Shown: positions 41,686-49,729 of the stretch, piece after piece
Numbering within the stretch: position 1 is the stretch's first letter
How the letters are laid out: each line of letters opens with the position of its first letter
NCBI RefSeq assembly: GCF_006540305.1
Contig: NZ_BJOR01000001.1
Span: forward strand, 6,510,001 to 6,574,000
Direction: 5' to 3'
From: Streptomyces sp. 6-11-2
Lineage (GTDB): Bacteria; Actinomycetota; Actinomycetes; Streptomycetales; Streptomycetaceae
Length of the DNA: 64,000 nt
The notes under the pieces: model-generated
What the model saw: only the letters and a program-made list of their open reading frames with translations
Databases searched by the model: none
Told to the model about the DNA's origin: nothing
Translations under genes and position numbers: made by a program

Positions 41686-42246
41686 TCACAGGGTCAGCAG
41701 CATCGCCACCATCGCGATCCCCATCGACAACCGGCACGCCCGTGCCAGCTCGGGACGGTCGCCCCACCCCGTGCCGCCGCGCGCGACGCTCCCCGCCACC
41801 GTCCCGGCGGGCACCAGCCGGACGCCGGACAGCAGGACGTATCCGGCGAAGTACAGCAGCAGCGCGCCGGTGAGCGGCGGCACTCCCGCCCCGCCGTGGT
41901 GGTGGGAGCCGGGCGCCACGGGCGACACCGCCATCACCACGGACATGTAGACCATGGCCGCCGCGCCCACCAGGTGGTGCAGGTGGTGCGGGCTCGTCCG
42001 CGCCGACCACAGCGAGTGCAGCGCGGTCGCACCGAAGACCGCCCCGTAGGCCGACCAGGCCCACACCGGCGGTGTGAACACCGCGGCCGGGACGGCCATG
42101 GCGGCCATGCCGAAGCCCATGACCGCCTCGCCGCCAGCGGAACGGCGCTGGGCCTCGACGGTGCTGCGCATCCGCAGCAGGCAGTACACCCCGGTCGCCG
42201 CGCACAGCGCGACCAGCAGCCAGCCGGGCGAAGTCGATCCGTGCAC
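41686..42246 (-). CDS. DUF5134 family membrane protein, His-rich
   Basis: GTG 42246 is chosen because GGGGAGGTG lies just upstream. The 186-residue protein has about five membrane spans, from SPGWLLVALCAATGVYCLL to LSMGIAMVAMLLTL. Conserved His clusters are in SPHHLHHLVGAAAMVYM and GSHHHGGAGVPPL, suggesting metal or heme binding, but function is unknown. It is upstream of and co-directional with the M56 protease gene (105 bp gap). Similar M56-DUF5134 pairs are common in streptomycetes to my knowledge. Confidence 0.82.
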   Translation of the reverse strand: MHGSTSPGWLLVALCAATGVYCLLRMRSTVEAQRRSAGGEAVMGFGMAAMAVPAAVFTPPVWAWSAYGAVFGATALHSLWSARTSPHHLHHLVGAAAMVYMSVVMAVSPVAPGSHHHGGAGVPPLTGALLLYFAGYVLLSGVRLVPAGTVAGSVARGGTGWGDRPELARACRLSMGIAMVAMLLTL

Positions 42247-42408
42247 CCCCCACCTCCCCGCTCGACGGATCACGGCCGCCGCCGGACGGCCGGTCGGTCA
42301 AGCGATGCCCGGGGCACGCGGTGCGCACACGAGCGCAAGGAGGTATACGGGGCGCGTTCGGGGAAGCACGGCACGTTACGAACCGGTGGCGGCACACCCC
42401 TCCCATAT

Positions 42409-42436
42409 GTTTTACAGGTAAAACACCTGCTAATCT
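42409..42436 (+). promoter_or_regulatory. Leaderless promoter with overlapping palindrome before FUSC-marR
   Basis: The palindrome GTTTTAC-AG-GTAAAAC (42409-42424) has perfect 7-bp arms. A -10 box TAATCT (42431-42436) is followed by seven bases and the ATG at 42444, so the transcript is probably leaderless. A binding protein on the palindrome would cover the -35 region. The MarR gene at the operon end is the likely binder. Confidence 0.55.
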
Positions 42437-42443
42437 TGTTGGT

Positions 42444-44120
42444 ATGAGCAGTGTGCCCCCCACCCCCGGCCGGATCGCCCGGCGTCTTCCGCTCACCGGC
42501 GTGCTGCGGCTCGGCCGCCCCTCGGACATCTGGTTCAAGCCCGCCCTGAGCGTCGTCGTCTCGGTCGCCCTGCCGACCCTCACCCTGCTCGTCCTCGGCC
42601 GGCTCGACCTCGCCATGTACACGATGGCGGGTTCGCTGTGCGCCCTGTACGCGCACAACCGCCCCTACGCCGCCCGGGCCCGCGCCCTGGCCTGGGTGGT
42701 CCTCGGCATGATCGGCGGCCTCGCCCTCGCCCTGGTCACCGCCTCGCTCACCACCGACCCGGTCGTCCTGGTCACCATCGGCGCCCTGATGGCGGCCGTG
42801 CAGAAGGCGCTCTGCGACGCCACCCGCATCGGACCGCCCGGCAACGTCGTCCTCACCTTCATCAGCTCCGCCTCCCTGTTCGCACCGCAGACCCTCGGCC
42901 AGGTCCCGGGCCACCTGGTGCTGGCCCTGGCCGCGGCGGCCTGGGCCTGGCTGGTCGGCATGGCACCCGGGCTGCTGCGCCCGCACGGCCCGGAGCGCCG
43001 CGCCACCGCGCAGGCGCTGAACGCGGCCGCCGCCCACGCGGCCACCGGCGGCACCGGCGAAGGCCACACCCGGACCCGCGCCGCCGCGGCCGCCGCCGTC
43101 CAGGCCGCCTGGCAGACGCTGCTGTCCACCGGGGCCCGCACCGCTCCGCGGCGCGCCCTGGAACGGCTCGTCGTGCGCGCCGAGGTCGCGCTCGCCGCCC
43201 CGGCGGACACGGACCCCGAGAAGCTGCGCACCTGGGCCCGCCAACTGTGCGGGACCGGGCCGATCCCCGAGGCCGGCGAGACGGCGGCGGCCGCCGACGA
43301 ACTGCTCGGCGTGGACGCCGAGAGCACCGCTCCCCACCGGCCCTGGTGGACCCGGCTCGGCCCGCTCACCCCGATCGTGGTGCGCACCGCGCTGGGCTGC
43401 GCCCTCGCCGGCTACGCCTCCCTCGCGCTCGGCGTCGGCCGCCCCTACTGGGCCCTGGTCACCGCCGCCTCCCTCTACCAGGCCAACATGACCCTGACCT
43501 GGAAGCGGGGCATCCAGCGCGTCTTCGGCAACCTCGTCGGGGTCCTCGTCTTCGCCGCCGTCGCCCCGCTCGCGCACGCCAGTGACCTGGCCCTCGTCCT
43601 GCTCTGCATGGCCTTCAACTTCGGCGCCGAGGCGCTGATCGGCCGAAACTACTGGCTCGGCAGCATCTGCGTGACCCCCTTGGCGCTGCTCATCATCGAG
43701 TTCGCCGGGTACCACGAGCCGGGCGAACTGATCACCGAGCGGGCCGTGGACACCCTGGTCGGCGCGCTGGTCGGCTTCGTGGCGGCCGTCGCCGTCACCA
43801 ACCGCCGGGCCGGCGACTGCATCGAGCACGCCCTGGCCGCCGTGGACCGGGCCCGCGAAGAAGCGGCCCGCCTGGTCGCCGAGGAGCGGCCCGCGCCCGC
43901 CGCCCTGGAGTCCGCACGCCGGAGCCTGGCCGCCGCGCTGGCCGACCTGCGCGCCACCGCAGACGCCGCGTCCGGCGAGTGGTGGCAACGCGCCCTGCCC
44001 CAGGAGCGGGTCGTGCTCACCGAGCAGTCCGCACACCGTACGCTCGCCGCGACGGTACGACGCCAGGGCCTGCACGCCCCGGCGAGCACGGGCGAGACGA
44101 CGGAGGACGTACGGCCATGA
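42444..44120 (+). CDS. FUSC family transporter, first gene of a FUSC-marR operon
   Basis: This 558-residue protein starts at ATG 42444, with no ribosome site and a -10 box just upstream. It has two blocks of membrane segments: residues about 30-180 (PALSVVVSVALPTLTLLVLG onward) and 310-460 with RTALGCALAGYASLALGVGR, PYWALVTAASLYQANMTLTW and KRGIQRVFGNLVGVLVFAAV. The duplicated FUSC signature and a helical C-terminus are present. It probably exports an aromatic or lipophilic toxin. Its stop overlaps the MarR start by ATGA. Confidence 0.85.
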   Translation: MSSVPPTPGRIARRLPLTGVLRLGRPSDIWFKPALSVVVSVALPTLTLLVLGRLDLAMYTMAGSLCALYAHNRPYAARARALAWVVLGMIGGLALALVTASLTTDPVVLVTIGALMAAVQKALCDATRIGPPGNVVLTFISSASLFAPQTLGQVPGHLVLALAAAAWAWLVGMAPGLLRPHGPERRATAQALNAAAAHAATGGTGEGHTRTRAAAAAAVQAAWQTLLSTGARTAPRRALERLVVRAEVALAAPADTDPEKLRTWARQLCGTGPIPEAGETAAAADELLGVDAESTAPHRPWWTRLGPLTPIVVRTALGCALAGYASLALGVGRPYWALVTAASLYQANMTLTWKRGIQRVFGNLVGVLVFAAVAPLAHASDLALVLLCMAFNFGAEALIGRNYWLGSICVTPLALLIIEFAGYHEPGELITERAVDTLVGALVGFVAAVAVTNRRAGDCIEHALAAVDRAREEAARLVAEERPAPAALESARRSLAAALADLRATADAASGEWWQRALPQERVVLTEQSAHRTLAATVRRQGLHAPASTGETTEDVRP

Positions 44121-44710
44121 CGGCGAGGAACGGACGGCCGGCCCACGGGGACGCGGCGACCGGGGACGCGGCGCACGAGCGGATCCGGCCCGCGGGGACC
44201 GAGCCGGGCGGCGACACCGTCGCCGGAGTGGTCCGCCAGTGGCGGGCCGTCCACCCCGACCTGGACACCGCGCCGATGGAGATCATCGGCCGGATCAACC
44301 GCTGCGCCGCCCTCCTCCAGCAGGCCGAGGACGCGCCGCTGCGCCGGGCGGGCCTCAGCCGGCCCGAGTTCGACCTGCTCGGGGCGCTGCGGCGGACCGG
44401 GGACGAACTCACCCCGAGCGAACTGACCCGCGAGACGTTCTCCTCGGGGGCCGCCGTCACCAAACGCCTGAAGCAGCTGACCGAACGCGGACTGGTGGAG
44501 CGCCGCGGCGACACCCGCGACCGCCGGGTCGCCCACGTCCGCCTCACGGACGCCGGACGGGACCTCGTCGACGGCATCCTGCCGGAGCAGCTCGCCTACG
44601 AACGGGCCGTCCTGTCCGGCCTGGCCGGGCGGGAACGGGACGGCCTGGCCGCGCTCCTGGGCGAGCTGCTCGGCCGGCTGGAGGGCCGCCCGGGCGCCCT
44701 GCGCCTCTGA
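44117..44710 (+). CDS. MarR family transcriptional regulator
   Basis: This 197-residue protein starts at ATG 44117, overlapping the FUSC stop. The N-terminal 45 residues are polar. The winged helix covers about 75-150: PLRRAGLSRPEFDLLGALRR, ELTRETFSSGAAVTKRLKQL, and the wing RRGDTRDRRVAHVRLTDAGR. The C-terminal helix supports dimerisation. Coupling to a FUSC exporter and the palindrome upstream of the operon suggest autogenous repression relieved by the exported compound. Confidence 0.88.
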   Translation: MTARNGRPAHGDAATGDAAHERIRPAGTEPGGDTVAGVVRQWRAVHPDLDTAPMEIIGRINRCAALLQQAEDAPLRRAGLSRPEFDLLGALRRTGDELTPSELTRETFSSGAAVTKRLKQLTERGLVERRGDTRDRRVAHVRLTDAGRDLVDGILPEQLAYERAVLSGLAGRERDGLAALLGELLGRLEGRPGALRL

Positions 44711-44716
44711 GCCGGA

Positions 44717-44765
44717 GGTCCACCCCGGATCCACGACCGTCGCGTTCGTGGATCCGGGGTGGACC
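44717..44765 (+). terminator. Very strong terminator hairpin after marR
   Basis: Two perfectly complementary 20-bp arms (first arm starts GGTCCACCCCGG) enclose a 9-base loop, seven bases past the marR stop. Confidence 0.85.
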
Positions 44766-44817
44766 GTTACGGGTTCTTCGGCTCCCCGGAGCGGGCCTCG
44801 GCCTTCCTGGACGGGCC

Positions 44818-45582
44818 TCAGCTCTCCCGGGCGGACCGGTAGATGCCGAAGGTCGCGCCCTGGGGGTCCCGCAGGACCGCGATACGGGGGCCGTCCGGGA
44901 GTGCGGTGGGCTCCAGCAGGGCCTTGGCGCCGGCCCGGACCGCGATGTCCGTGGTCGCGTCGACGTCCTCGACCGCGAAGTACGGCAGCCAGTGCGGCGG
45001 CACATCGGCCGGGAAGCGGTCGTGCATCGCCGTCACGCCGCCGAAGTCCTCGCCGTGCAGACCCCACTGCGTGTACCACTCCGAGGCGTTGACGCTCCAG
45101 CCGAACACGCTCGTGTAGAAGTCCCTGGCCCGCTTGGGGTTGCGGGTGACCAGTTCCACCCAGCCGAGTGAGCCGGGCCGGTTGAACACCCCGGCACCGG
45201 AGAACTCCCGCGCCTGCCACATCTGGAAGGCCGCGCCCGACGGGTCGAGCGCGACGGTGAAGCGGCCCTCGTCGTAGATGTCCCTCGGACCGTGGATCAC
45301 CGTCCCGCCGGCCTCCACCACCTTGTTCGCCACGGCGTCCGCGTCGGCGACGGCGAACGAGACGTTCCACGCGACCGGCTGCGACCTCTGGTACAGGGGC
45401 GTGATCGCGGCGACCGGCGCGTCCCCGAGGTGGGCGAAGGTGTAGTCCCCCGAGACCAGCCGGGGGTCGCGCCGCATGCGCCAGCCGAACACCTCCGTGT
45501 AGAACCGTGTGGCCGCCTCCAGATCGCTGGTGCCCAGCTCCGCCCAGCAGGGTCCGCCGACCACAGGCTTGTCGAACTCCAT
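44818..45582 (-). CDS. Two-domain VOC family protein
   Basis: This 254-residue protein starts at ATG 45582 behind GGAGGAG. It has two glyoxalase-like beta-alpha-beta-beta-beta units: CWAELGTSDLEAATRFYTEV to QMWQAREFSG, and GSLGWVELVTRNPKRARDFY to LRDPQGATFGIYR. The typical metal-binding His/Glu set is not fully seen, so it may bind a small molecule rather than catalyse. Similar proteins in actinomycetes are annotated as hydroxylases or drug-binding proteins. Its neighbour is a single-domain VOC protein. Confidence 0.85.
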   Translation of the reverse strand: MEFDKPVVGGPCWAELGTSDLEAATRFYTEVFGWRMRRDPRLVSGDYTFAHLGDAPVAAITPLYQRSQPVAWNVSFAVADADAVANKVVEAGGTVIHGPRDIYDEGRFTVALDPSGAAFQMWQAREFSGAGVFNRPGSLGWVELVTRNPKRARDFYTSVFGWSVNASEWYTQWGLHGEDFGGVTAMHDRFPADVPPHWLPYFAVEDVDATTDIAVRAGAKALLEPTALPDGPRIAVLRDPQGATFGIYRSARES

Positions 45583-45685
45583 GACACTCCTCCGGGAAGG
45601 CTCATCCCCACCCACCAGCACGCTAGCCCCGGCCGCCGACGCGGGCCAGCGGGAGCCGCCCGCGGCCGCCGCGCCCGGATCCGGC

Positions 45686-46078
45686 TCAGATCCCCGCCCG
45701 GTACCGCAGCGGGTGCTCCGCCGGCACCTCGACGAGGACGATGGGTGTGCCGTCCGGATCGGCGATCCACATCTCGATCAGACCCCACGGCTCGCGCACC
45801 GGCTCACGCGTGATCTCGACGTCCTTCGCCCGCAGCTCCTCGTGGGCCGCCGCCACGTCCTCGACCTGGAGCCACAGCCGCACGGACGGGGACGGCGGGC
45901 CGTCGGAGCGTCCGGAGAGTTCCAGGAAACCGCCACCGAGGAAGTAGACGGTGCCGCGCTCCGGCCCCGTGCCGAACTCGCGGTAGACGGCGAGGCCGAG
46001 CCGGTCGCCGTAGAAGGCACGGGAGCGCTCGGGGTCCGTGGGCCGGACCAATGTCCGGCTGCTGAGTACGTGCACCAT
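45686..46078 (-). CDS. Single-domain VOC family protein
   Basis: This 130-residue protein starts at ATG 46078. It shows the VOC pattern: SSRTLVRPTDPERSRAFYGD, RLGLAVYREFG, VRLWLQVEDVAAAHEELRAK and EMWIADPDGTPIVLVEVPAE. Members include glyoxalases, dioxygenases and antibiotic-binding resistance proteins; the substrate is not clear. It is divergent from a GNAT gene starting 70 bp away, so they may share control. Confidence 0.85.
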   Translation of the reverse strand: MVHVLSSRTLVRPTDPERSRAFYGDRLGLAVYREFGTGPERGTVYFLGGGFLELSGRSDGPPSPSVRLWLQVEDVAAAHEELRAKDVEITREPVREPWGLIEMWIADPDGTPIVLVEVPAEHPLRYRAGI

Positions 46079-46147
46079 GCACCTGGAGCCTAGTGGCAGG
46101 ATGGCGCTCGCCCCGCCCGACAGCGCCCGAACCGAAAGGCTCGACCC

Positions 46148-46687
46148 ATGAAGACCGCCGCCAGCGGACTGACCTTCCGTGACGCCCGCGACGCCGATGT
46201 CGACACGCTGGTGGACCTGATCGAGTCGGCGTACCGCGGGGACTCCAGCCGGGCCGGCTGGACCACCGAGGCGGACATCCTGCAGGGGCAGCGGACGGAC
46301 CCCGGGGGCGTGCTGGAGGTGATCAAGTCGCCCGGGAGCAGGCTGCTGACGGTCGAGCGGGACGGTCGCGTGGTCGCCTGCTGCCAACTGGAGCACCAGG
46401 GGGACCACGCCTACTTCGGCATGTTCGCCGTCAGCCCCACACTGCAGGGCGCGGGCCTGGGCAAGGTGGTCATCGCGGAGGCCGAGCGCCAGGCCCGGGA
46501 GGACTGGGGCGCCAGCGAGATGCACATGACCGTGATCTCCGTGCGCGAGGACCTGATCGCCTGGTACGAGCGCCGCGGCTACCGCCGTACGGGAAGGACG
46601 ACCCCCTTCCCGTACGGCGACGAGCGGTTCGGCATTCCGCAGCGCGACGACCTGGAGTTCGAGCTGCTGGTCAAGGAACTCGCCTAG
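46148..46687 (+). CDS. GNAT family N-acetyltransferase
   Basis: This 179-residue protein starts at ATG 46148. The acetyl-CoA fold is clear: LTFRDARDADVDTLVDLIES, the beta-4 strand AYFGMFAVSPTLQGAGLGKV with the Q-x-x-G-x-G/A loop, and WYERRGYRRTGRTTPFPYGD at the end. It acetylates an unknown amine. The gap to the next gene (46688-46803) has a short hairpin TCCCCG-CC-CGGGGA (about 46707). Confidence 0.88.
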   Translation: MKTAASGLTFRDARDADVDTLVDLIESAYRGDSSRAGWTTEADILQGQRTDPGGVLEVIKSPGSRLLTVERDGRVVACCQLEHQGDHAYFGMFAVSPTLQGAGLGKVVIAEAERQAREDWGASEMHMTVISVREDLIAWYERRGYRRTGRTTPFPYGDERFGIPQRDDLEFELLVKELA

Positions 46688-46803
46688 GCATCTCGCTCAG
46701 GGGTCCCCGCCTCGGGGATGCTCTTATGGATGTCAAGCGCCGGCTGGTGCGCCACCGTGCAAAGGTTGTCGGACATGGACGCTGAGATCTGGGGTGGCTG
46801 TAA

Positions 46804-47262
46804 GTGGATTGGCTCGATGGGACGGACTTCGGTTACTACGCGCTATGTCCGGCGCCGTATCTGAAGGCTTGGAACGGCACCGAGGCGGACGTGGTGTCCC
46901 CCGCGCATGTCGGGAAAGTCGTGCTCTCGGACCATGGGGAAGTGCTTACGCTGGGAGGGCAGGGACTTCCGGTGGCCTATCTGGATAGGGCAATGACTTT
47001 TGTCCGGTGGGTCGGCTGTGATGACGATGCCGGGCTGGAAGACGCGGTGGAACAGGTCATGAACTCGGATGAGTGGCAAGACGCCTTCGAGATCACACTG
47101 GGCGGCCAGTACGTTCTTCTGGATTCCGGAGTACGTGGTGCCGAAGTCGGTGAGGACGATGCGATCCAGGTGAATGTTCCCTCCGGGCGCTACCGAGTGC
47201 AGTCACTGCTCATCTATCCGTCCATGGGCGAGTTCTTTCTGGAGAGGCTGATTGCGATCTGA
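46804..47262 (+). CDS. Imm21-like immunity protein (orphan)
   Basis: This 152-residue protein starts at GTG 46804 with GGGGTGG upstream. DWLDGTDFGYYALCPAPYLK, AWNGTEADVVSPAHVG, TFVRWVGCDDDAGLEDAVEQ and the end YPSMGEFFLERLIAI follow the immunity-21 pattern. Such proteins protect against contact-dependent or polymorphic toxins. No toxin gene is adjacent, and an IS110-family element begins just downstream. Codon use is clearly less GC-rich than its neighbours (codons such as GTA, GAT and TCT), suggesting recent transfer. Confidence 0.65.
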   Translation: MDWLDGTDFGYYALCPAPYLKAWNGTEADVVSPAHVGKVVLSDHGEVLTLGGQGLPVAYLDRAMTFVRWVGCDDDAGLEDAVEQVMNSDEWQDAFEITLGGQYVLLDSGVRGAEVGEDDAIQVNVPSGRYRVQSLLIYPSMGEFFLERLIAI

Positions 47263-47295
47263 ACCCATCCCGTCCAACGCAGGCGATGGGCAGCA

Positions 47296-48375
47296 TCATG
47301 CTGTGGTGGTGAGTCGCTCGACGGTGTTGCATGTGGTGCCGGGTGTGAGAAGGGCTTGGTAGATCTCGCGGGCGACGAACCGCTTGAGGCAACGGATGAT
47401 CTCTTTCTTCGACAGGCCCTCTTTGGTCCGTCGTTCCATGTAGGCGCGGGTGCGCTGGTCCCAGCGCAGGCGGCAGAGAACTATCCGGTAGAGGGCCGCG
47501 TTCGCGGCCCGGACGCCGCCCCGGTTGAGGCGGTGTCGGTGGGTGCGCCCGGATGAGGCGGGCAGCGGTGCGACGCCGCACAGCATTGCGAACGCTGCCT
47601 CCGACCGGAGGCGGTCGGGGTTGTCGCCTGCGGTGACCAGCAGCTGGCCGGCGACGTCGGGGCCGACACCGTTCAGCTTGGTCAGGGCAGGGTTGATCTC
47701 CTGGGTGAGCGGGGCTATCAGCTCGTCCAGTTCGTCGATCTCCTGGCCAAGGTCGCGGTGACGGCGGGCGAGGGAACGAAGCGCGATCTTCGTCGCTGTG
47801 ACCGGATCACCGGCCTGGTCAAGGCTGGGGCGGAAGCCCGCGCAGATGGCGAGGAGGTCCTTGTCCTTCAGATGCCGCAGCATGGTGCGGACGCCTTCCG
47901 GCGCGGTGACGATCAGGTTCTTGATCTGCCGGGCGGCGTCGGCTCGCTGCTGAACCGCGCTGCGGCGGGCGACCCGCAAGGCCCGAAGGGCCTCGACCCC
48001 GCCGTCACGGAACTTCGGGGTGCCGGTCCGCCGTTCGGACAACGCAGCCCGCGCCGCGGCCTCGGCATCAACCGGGTCGGACTTGCCCTGCCAGCGGCGG
48101 GTCTTGCGGTCCGGACGATCGATCTCGACCACCGTGACATCGTGTTCGCGCAGGTAACGGGCCAGCCCGGCGCCGTAGGCGCCTGTGCCCTCGACCCCGA
48201 CCATGGCCAGGGCGCCGAAGGAACGCAGCCAGGCCAGGAGCATGCGGTAGCCGAGTGCGGAGGCGGGGAACTGGGCCGAACCCAGGACCCGGCCGGCGGA
48301 GTCGATTGTGGCTGCGGTGTGAGTGTCCTTGTGAGTGTCGACGCCGCCGGTGACCTCGACCCGGTGCTGTGCCAT
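47296..48375 (-). CDS. IS110-family DEDD transposase/recombinase
   Basis: This 359-residue protein is taken from ATG 48375; ATG 48399 is possible. The N-terminal RuvC-like DEDD set is seen: VTGGVDTHKDTHTAATIDSA, MVGVEGTGAYGAGLARYLRE and WQGKSDPVDAEAAARAAL. The C-terminal Tnp20 domain has the putative nucleophile Ser in CGVAPLPASSGRTHRHRLNR. It is full length. IS110 enzymes use a bridge RNA that pairs with both target and donor DNA. Confidence 0.92.
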   Translation of the reverse strand: MAQHRVEVTGGVDTHKDTHTAATIDSAGRVLGSAQFPASALGYRMLLAWLRSFGALAMVGVEGTGAYGAGLARYLREHDVTVVEIDRPDRKTRRWQGKSDPVDAEAAARAALSERRTGTPKFRDGGVEALRALRVARRSAVQQRADAARQIKNLIVTAPEGVRTMLRHLKDKDLLAICAGFRPSLDQAGDPVTATKIALRSLARRHRDLGQEIDELDELIAPLTQEINPALTKLNGVGPDVAGQLLVTAGDNPDRLRSEAAFAMLCGVAPLPASSGRTHRHRLNRGGVRAANAALYRIVLCRLRWDQRTRAYMERRTKEGLSKKEIIRCLKRFVAREIYQALLTPGTTCNTVERLTTTA

Positions 48376-48439
48376 CGTGGGTTGTGCCGTCCTGTCCATT
48401 CGATCGGGTGGGATGGCACCCGTCGGCCGGGAGGGCGGA

Positions 48440-48600
48440 CAAGACAGTGATGGGGCCTGTGGCCAGGCTCTTATGAAGTCACGTCCCCCGGTCCGGCGGA
48501 TGCACGCGAGCGTCCCCCGGCCGGGGCCGACAGATCCCGTTGAGGACCCTGAGTCAGTCAGGCGGTGGGTCAGACCCCACCGGGGAACGCTCACGTACAT
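48440..48600 (-). ncRNA. Candidate bridge RNA region of the IS110 element
   Basis: Read on the minus strand, the region between the estimated left end and the transposase has successive stems: CGGTGGG-GTCTGA-CCCACCG (about 48565-48584), a CCCCGGCCGGGG stem (about 48518-48530), and further G/C-rich pairing. Position and structure fit the bridge RNA of IS110-group elements. Target and donor loops were not resolved by eye. Confidence 0.45.
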
Positions 48601-48608
48601 CCTCACTG

Positions 48609-49292
48609 TCAGGCGGTGAAGCGGCCGGTGAGCTTGATCTCCGGGTAGTCGGTGGTGGCCCCGTCCAGCTCCAGGGCGCGGACCAGACGCAGATGGTCCA
48701 GGGTGTTGACGACCCAGCCGATGATCCTCAGGTCCGCCTTGCGCGCGTGCTCGACGATCTCGAGGGTGAGCCGGCGGATGTTGAGGCAGACGGTCGCGGC
48801 GCCGGCGGCGGTGGCGCGTTCGACGACCTCGGAGCCGTAGCGATCGGCCACGAGCGCGGTGCGCACTCCCGGCACCAGCCGGGCGATCTCGGCGATCGCC
48901 TCGTCGTGGAACGAGGACACCTCGACGCGGGAGACCAGGTCCCGCTCGTGCAGCACCTCGGCCAGGGCGCGGGCCGCGGTCACGTCCTTGATCTCGGCCT
49001 GGAGCGGTGACCGCACCGCGTCGAGGACCTCCTCGAAGAGGGGGATCCGCTCGCCGCGGCCGGCGTCCAGGGAGCGCAGCTCGGCGAGTGTCTTGTCCGC
49101 GATCGCGCCGCTGCCGTCGGTGGTGCGGTCCACCTTGTCGTCGTGCATGACGACAAGGGCGCCGTCCTTGCTCAGGTGCAGATCGAGTTCGATGACGTCC
49201 AGTCCGGCCTGCTGGGCGGCGACGAAGGAACGGAGGGTGTTCTCGGGCTCGACTCCCAGGACTCCGCGGTGACCGATGGTAAGGAAGTTCAA
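48609..49292 (-). CDS. Glycerophosphodiester phosphodiesterase
   Basis: This 227-residue protein starts at ATG 49292. It has the GDPD motifs: FLTIGHRGVLGVEPENTLRS (catalytic HR and E-N-T), VIELDLHLSKDGALVVMHDD (metal Glu/Asp and second His), LQAEIKD, and IIGWVVNTLDHLRLV near the end. It has no signal peptide, so it is probably cytosolic. It hydrolyses glycerophosphodiesters to glycerol-3-phosphate. An IS110 element ends at or just past its stop, and a repeat of its last bases lies inside that element. Confidence 0.9.
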   Translation of the reverse strand: MNFLTIGHRGVLGVEPENTLRSFVAAQQAGLDVIELDLHLSKDGALVVMHDDKVDRTTDGSGAIADKTLAELRSLDAGRGERIPLFEEVLDAVRSPLQAEIKDVTAARALAEVLHERDLVSRVEVSSFHDEAIAEIARLVPGVRTALVADRYGSEVVERATAAGAATVCLNIRRLTLEIVEHARKADLRIIGWVVNTLDHLRLVRALELDGATTDYPEIKLTGRFTA

Positions 49293-49729
49293 AGTTCAAC
49301 TCGCTTCCGTCGACGGCGGCTCTGCGCGGCGCGGAGCGGTTGGACCTCGTCGTCCGCGCGGTAGTGACGCAGCCTAATGGCCCACACGCTGGTTGAACCC
49401 CCGCGTACACGCCGCAGTGGGGTGACGGCCCGCAGGAACGGGCCGGATCCGTCGCGGTGGTCACTCCGGCGTGGGCGAGTCCCCGGTCGCGTTGACCGCC
49501 GGGCCGTGAAGCCTTCGCACGGTCGCCCACGGCCGGAAACCGCCCCCGGGGAGACGTGGCGTCGGTCACCCGACCGGCCTACCGGGTCTGGCCCCGTCCG
49601 GGTGTACGGCAGGAAAATAGCCGGTGACCATGGCTGCGCGCAGAATAATTTCCCGAGGTCCCCCTTGCTGGGAGAAACCCTGTATGTATACCGTCTCCTT
49701 ACGCGAGGTTGTCCCGTGGAGGATGAGAC
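49293..49729. other. 437-bp non-coding gap between GDPD and the DUF6421 operon
   Basis: No convincing gene is found. Near its right end an AT-rich patch (GCAGAATAATTTCCC, about 49638) and TGTATGTATACC (about 49681), with GTATAC as a palindrome, probably hold the promoter of the downstream operon. GTGGAGGATGAG just before 49730 is the ribosome site. Confidence 0.5.

Larger units (their letters stand above)
47265..48607 (-). mobile_element. IS110-family insertion sequence (ends approximate)
   Basis: The element contains one transposase and, upstream of it, a structured non-coding region of about 230 bp typical of IS110 left ends. IS110 elements lack terminal inverted repeats, so the borders are estimates: just after the imm21 stop on one side and just before the GDPD stop on the other. 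An 11-bp direct repeat GTCAGGCGGTG occurs at 48557 and 48608, the second inside the GDPD 3' end. Confidence 0.7.

Noticed and set aside
44717..44765. Long perfect palindrome first taken as a possible att site or MITE
   Set aside because: It lies seven bases after marR and has one stem and a short loop, which fits a terminator best.
46794..46988. 65-residue + frame overlapping the Imm21 gene
   Set aside because: The Imm21 frame has family motifs across its length. This frame ends early and has none.
47296..49569. 757-residue minus-strand frame through GDPD and the IS110 transposase
   Set aside because: Only the last 359 residues form the transposase. The rest is read-through of the element's left end and an out-of-frame view of GDPD.
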